A stretch of 25,899 nt of DNA, taken from the NCBI GenBank assembly GCA_036311285.1, contig JAXJQF010000034.1, positions 1 through 25,899 of the forward strand, in the 5' to 3' direction. A program made the position numbers and the translations under genes. Source of the DNA: JAXJQF01 sp036311285 (GTDB taxonomy: Bacteria; Pseudomonadota; Gammaproteobacteria; Enterobacterales; Succinivibrionaceae). Below are positions 24,839 through 25,899 of the stretch, piece after piece. The first letter of the stretch is position 1, and each line of letters opens with the position of its first letter. The notes below the pieces were generated by a model. That model saw only the letters and a list, made by a program, of their open reading frames with translations, did not search any database and was not told the origin of the DNA.

Positions 24839-25123
24839 ATGATAACTAACACGGGTGTACACTCTTTGTGCTTATGCAATGACCCCCCCATTTTAGCACG
24901 ACATAATCCATTCAAGCCAAACAAACTCACACCTTGTTTGCATTGCAAATTGGCTCGTACCCAAGACTTGAACGGCTGTAGGTTAGCACGGTCTAATAGT
25001 ACAAAATTACAAATACTCGCTAACTTAACTACAACTATTGATTACGCCACGAAAGAAAAAATAACTGATGATATATCAATCATTGATAGTTTTTTATTTC
25101 GCTTATTAAATACTAACAACTAA
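24839..25123 (+). CDS. Small cysteine-containing protein, unrecognised
   Basis: 94 residues; I recognise no family. AAGGA lies nine bases before the ATG and the gene starts 12 bases after anmK, which supports it being translated. Five cysteines sit in the first half: C11, C13, C33, C36 and C47, with H35 between C33 and C36 (PCLHCK). This could be a small zinc or iron-sulfur site. The second half (about 55-94) looks helical and has no cysteine. The DNA of the first half is visibly richer in G+C than the flanks and includes a run of seven C at 24883-24889. It could be a non-coding or foreign stretch with a chance reading frame, so confidence is limited. Confidence 0.55.
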   Translation: MITNTGVHSLCLCNDPPILARHNPFKPNKLTPCLHCKLARTQDLNGCRLARSNSTKLQILANLTTTIDYATKEKITDDISIIDSFLFRLLNTNN

Positions 25124-25146
25124 TTACTTTTAAGTCAATAAAAATT

Positions 25147-25830
25147 ATGCAAAATACTAAAAATACTTATCAAAATTACTTTATTGAATATTTGAATCAA
25201 ATTTTAAAAAAAAATAATATTACTATTACTGAACTAATAGATAACTGCAATATAAAAGCAAGCTTCTTTTATAAATTCAAAAATAATAGTAATGCTGGAA
25301 TAGATTTTTTTATTAATATTAGTGAAGCTTTAAATTTGCCTTTAAGCGATTTTTTTTCTATTGAAGATAAACTAGACAATGGTTTTAAAAGATTTAATGT
25401 AGTGATTCCTAAGTCTGATAACTTCTTAGAAAATATCACTAATATTTATAATTATTCTTTAGTTATTCCTAGTACAAATGTTCGCAAAATAACTCCAGAA
25501 AAAGCCCAAGAAGCTATCATTCTTTATATGAATTATTTTGTTGATTATATACAGAAGTATATGCTTAAACACAAATTATCTATAAGTAAATTTGCCTCAC
25601 AAGCTAATATTTCTAAATCTCATCTTCATGGAATATTGCATTTAACTCGTTTACCTACCTTTGATATCGTCATTAAGATTAGTAAAGCTTATTCTATTTA
25701 TCTTCCTGATCTATTTAGAGTACCAGAAAAACAACAATTAAGTGTTCCAAAAGATTACATTAGATTAAATGTTATATTACCTATTTCTATTGAAGCAATG
25801 GAACATAATACACAAATTTTAACTTTATAA
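25147..25830 (+). CDS. Tandem HTH-type DNA-binding regulator with internal duplication
   Basis: 227 residues with two similar halves, about 11-88 and 130-212. Each starts with YF(I/V)(E/D)Y. Each continues with a helix-turn-helix-like stretch: ITITELIDNCNIKASFFYKF in the first and LSISKFASQANISKSHLHGI in the second. Each then has an acidic Leu-Pro-Asp/Ser-Phe segment (LPLSDFF and LPDLF) and closes with a strand, RFNVVIP or RLNVILP. The helix pattern fits the Cro/CI (XRE) fold. A linker of about 40 residues joins them. The ribosome site is weak. It is 23 bases downstream of the Cys-containing gene. The codon use is extremely A+T-rich. Likely a transcription factor; targets are unknown. Confidence 0.75.
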   Translation: MQNTKNTYQNYFIEYLNQILKKNNITITELIDNCNIKASFFYKFKNNSNAGIDFFINISEALNLPLSDFFSIEDKLDNGFKRFNVVIPKSDNFLENITNIYNYSLVIPSTNVRKITPEKAQEAIILYMNYFVDYIQKYMLKHKLSISKFASQANISKSHLHGILHLTRLPTFDIVIKISKAYSIYLPDLFRVPEKQQLSVPKDYIRLNVILPISIEAMEHNTQILTL

Positions 25831-25875
25831 ACCTAATATATAAAACATAAAAAATCTACTATCTGGATATTAATA

Positions 25876-25898
25876 TGTTATAATGTTCCGTATTATAA
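25876..25898 (+). promoter_or_regulatory. Possible extended -10 promoter with overlapping inverted repeat
   Basis: TGTTATAAT at 25876-25884 is a perfect extended -10. An inverted repeat, TTATAAT (25878-25884) and ATTATAA (25892-25898) with a 7-base spacer, overlaps it and would cover the start site, as an operator would. There is no good -35. The gene it would serve is outside the window. Confidence 0.35.
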
Positions 25899-25899
25899 A

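Noticed and set aside
24945..24975. On the minus strand this stretch resembles the T-loop and acceptor end of a tRNA (TTCAAGT followed by a G+C-containing end).
   Set aside because: The 5' strand of the T stem does not pair, there is no discriminator-CCA register, and no D or anticodon arm could be drawn. A tRNA scan would decide; at most it could be a decayed fragment.

Overview
The window comes from an A+T-rich (about one third G+C by eye), flagellated Gram-negative bacterium, most likely a gammaproteobacterium. YebC, DgkA, AnmK and PPK1 closely resemble the enterobacterial versions as I remember them. The aspS-yebC and tyrS/anmK neighbourhoods and a fliEFGHIJ block starting from a sigma-54-type promoter are also typical of that class. 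A low-G+C Aeromonadales/Succinivibrionaceae-like lineage would fit, but this is inference from remembered proteins, not a search.

Layout. 1-98: tail of a plus-strand gene resembling a transposase C-terminus. 190-6629: minus-strand housekeeping run, in transcription order GT2 glycosyltransferase, sseB-like, rimO, aspS, yebC, ending in a clear terminator. The rimO-aspS gap (2827-3223) is packed with inverted repeats. 7263-9960: plus-strand polyphosphate kinase ppk1 and a small lipoprotein, each with its own terminator. 10029-14278: minus-strand tadA, a flotillin/NfeD-like membrane pair (flotillin downstream), an unrecognised four-helix membrane protein and dgkA. 14625-15620: plus-strand MYG1-family DHH-type hydrolase. 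15702-21894: minus-strand fliE-F-G-H-I-J, the MS ring, switch and export-ATPase modules of the flagellar basal body. 22201-23403: minus-strand tyrS. 23723-25830: plus-strand anmK followed by two unrecognised genes, a small Cys-containing protein and a protein with two tandem HTH-like repeats.

How the genes work together. Most are core functions: translation quality (aspS, tyrS, rimO, tadA, yebC), envelope lipid and microdomain maintenance (dgkA, flotillin/NfeD), cell-wall recycling (anmK), stress polymer synthesis (ppk1) and motility (fli). The least explained parts are the anmK-distal gene pair, the nested-repeat rimO-aspS spacer, the long low-complexity tail of FliH and the four-helix protein next to the flotillin pair. 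I found no CRISPR array, no complete mobile element, no defence or secondary-metabolite cluster and no convincing tRNA or rRNA. All 24 visible stop codons are TAA (20) or TAG (4); none is TGA.
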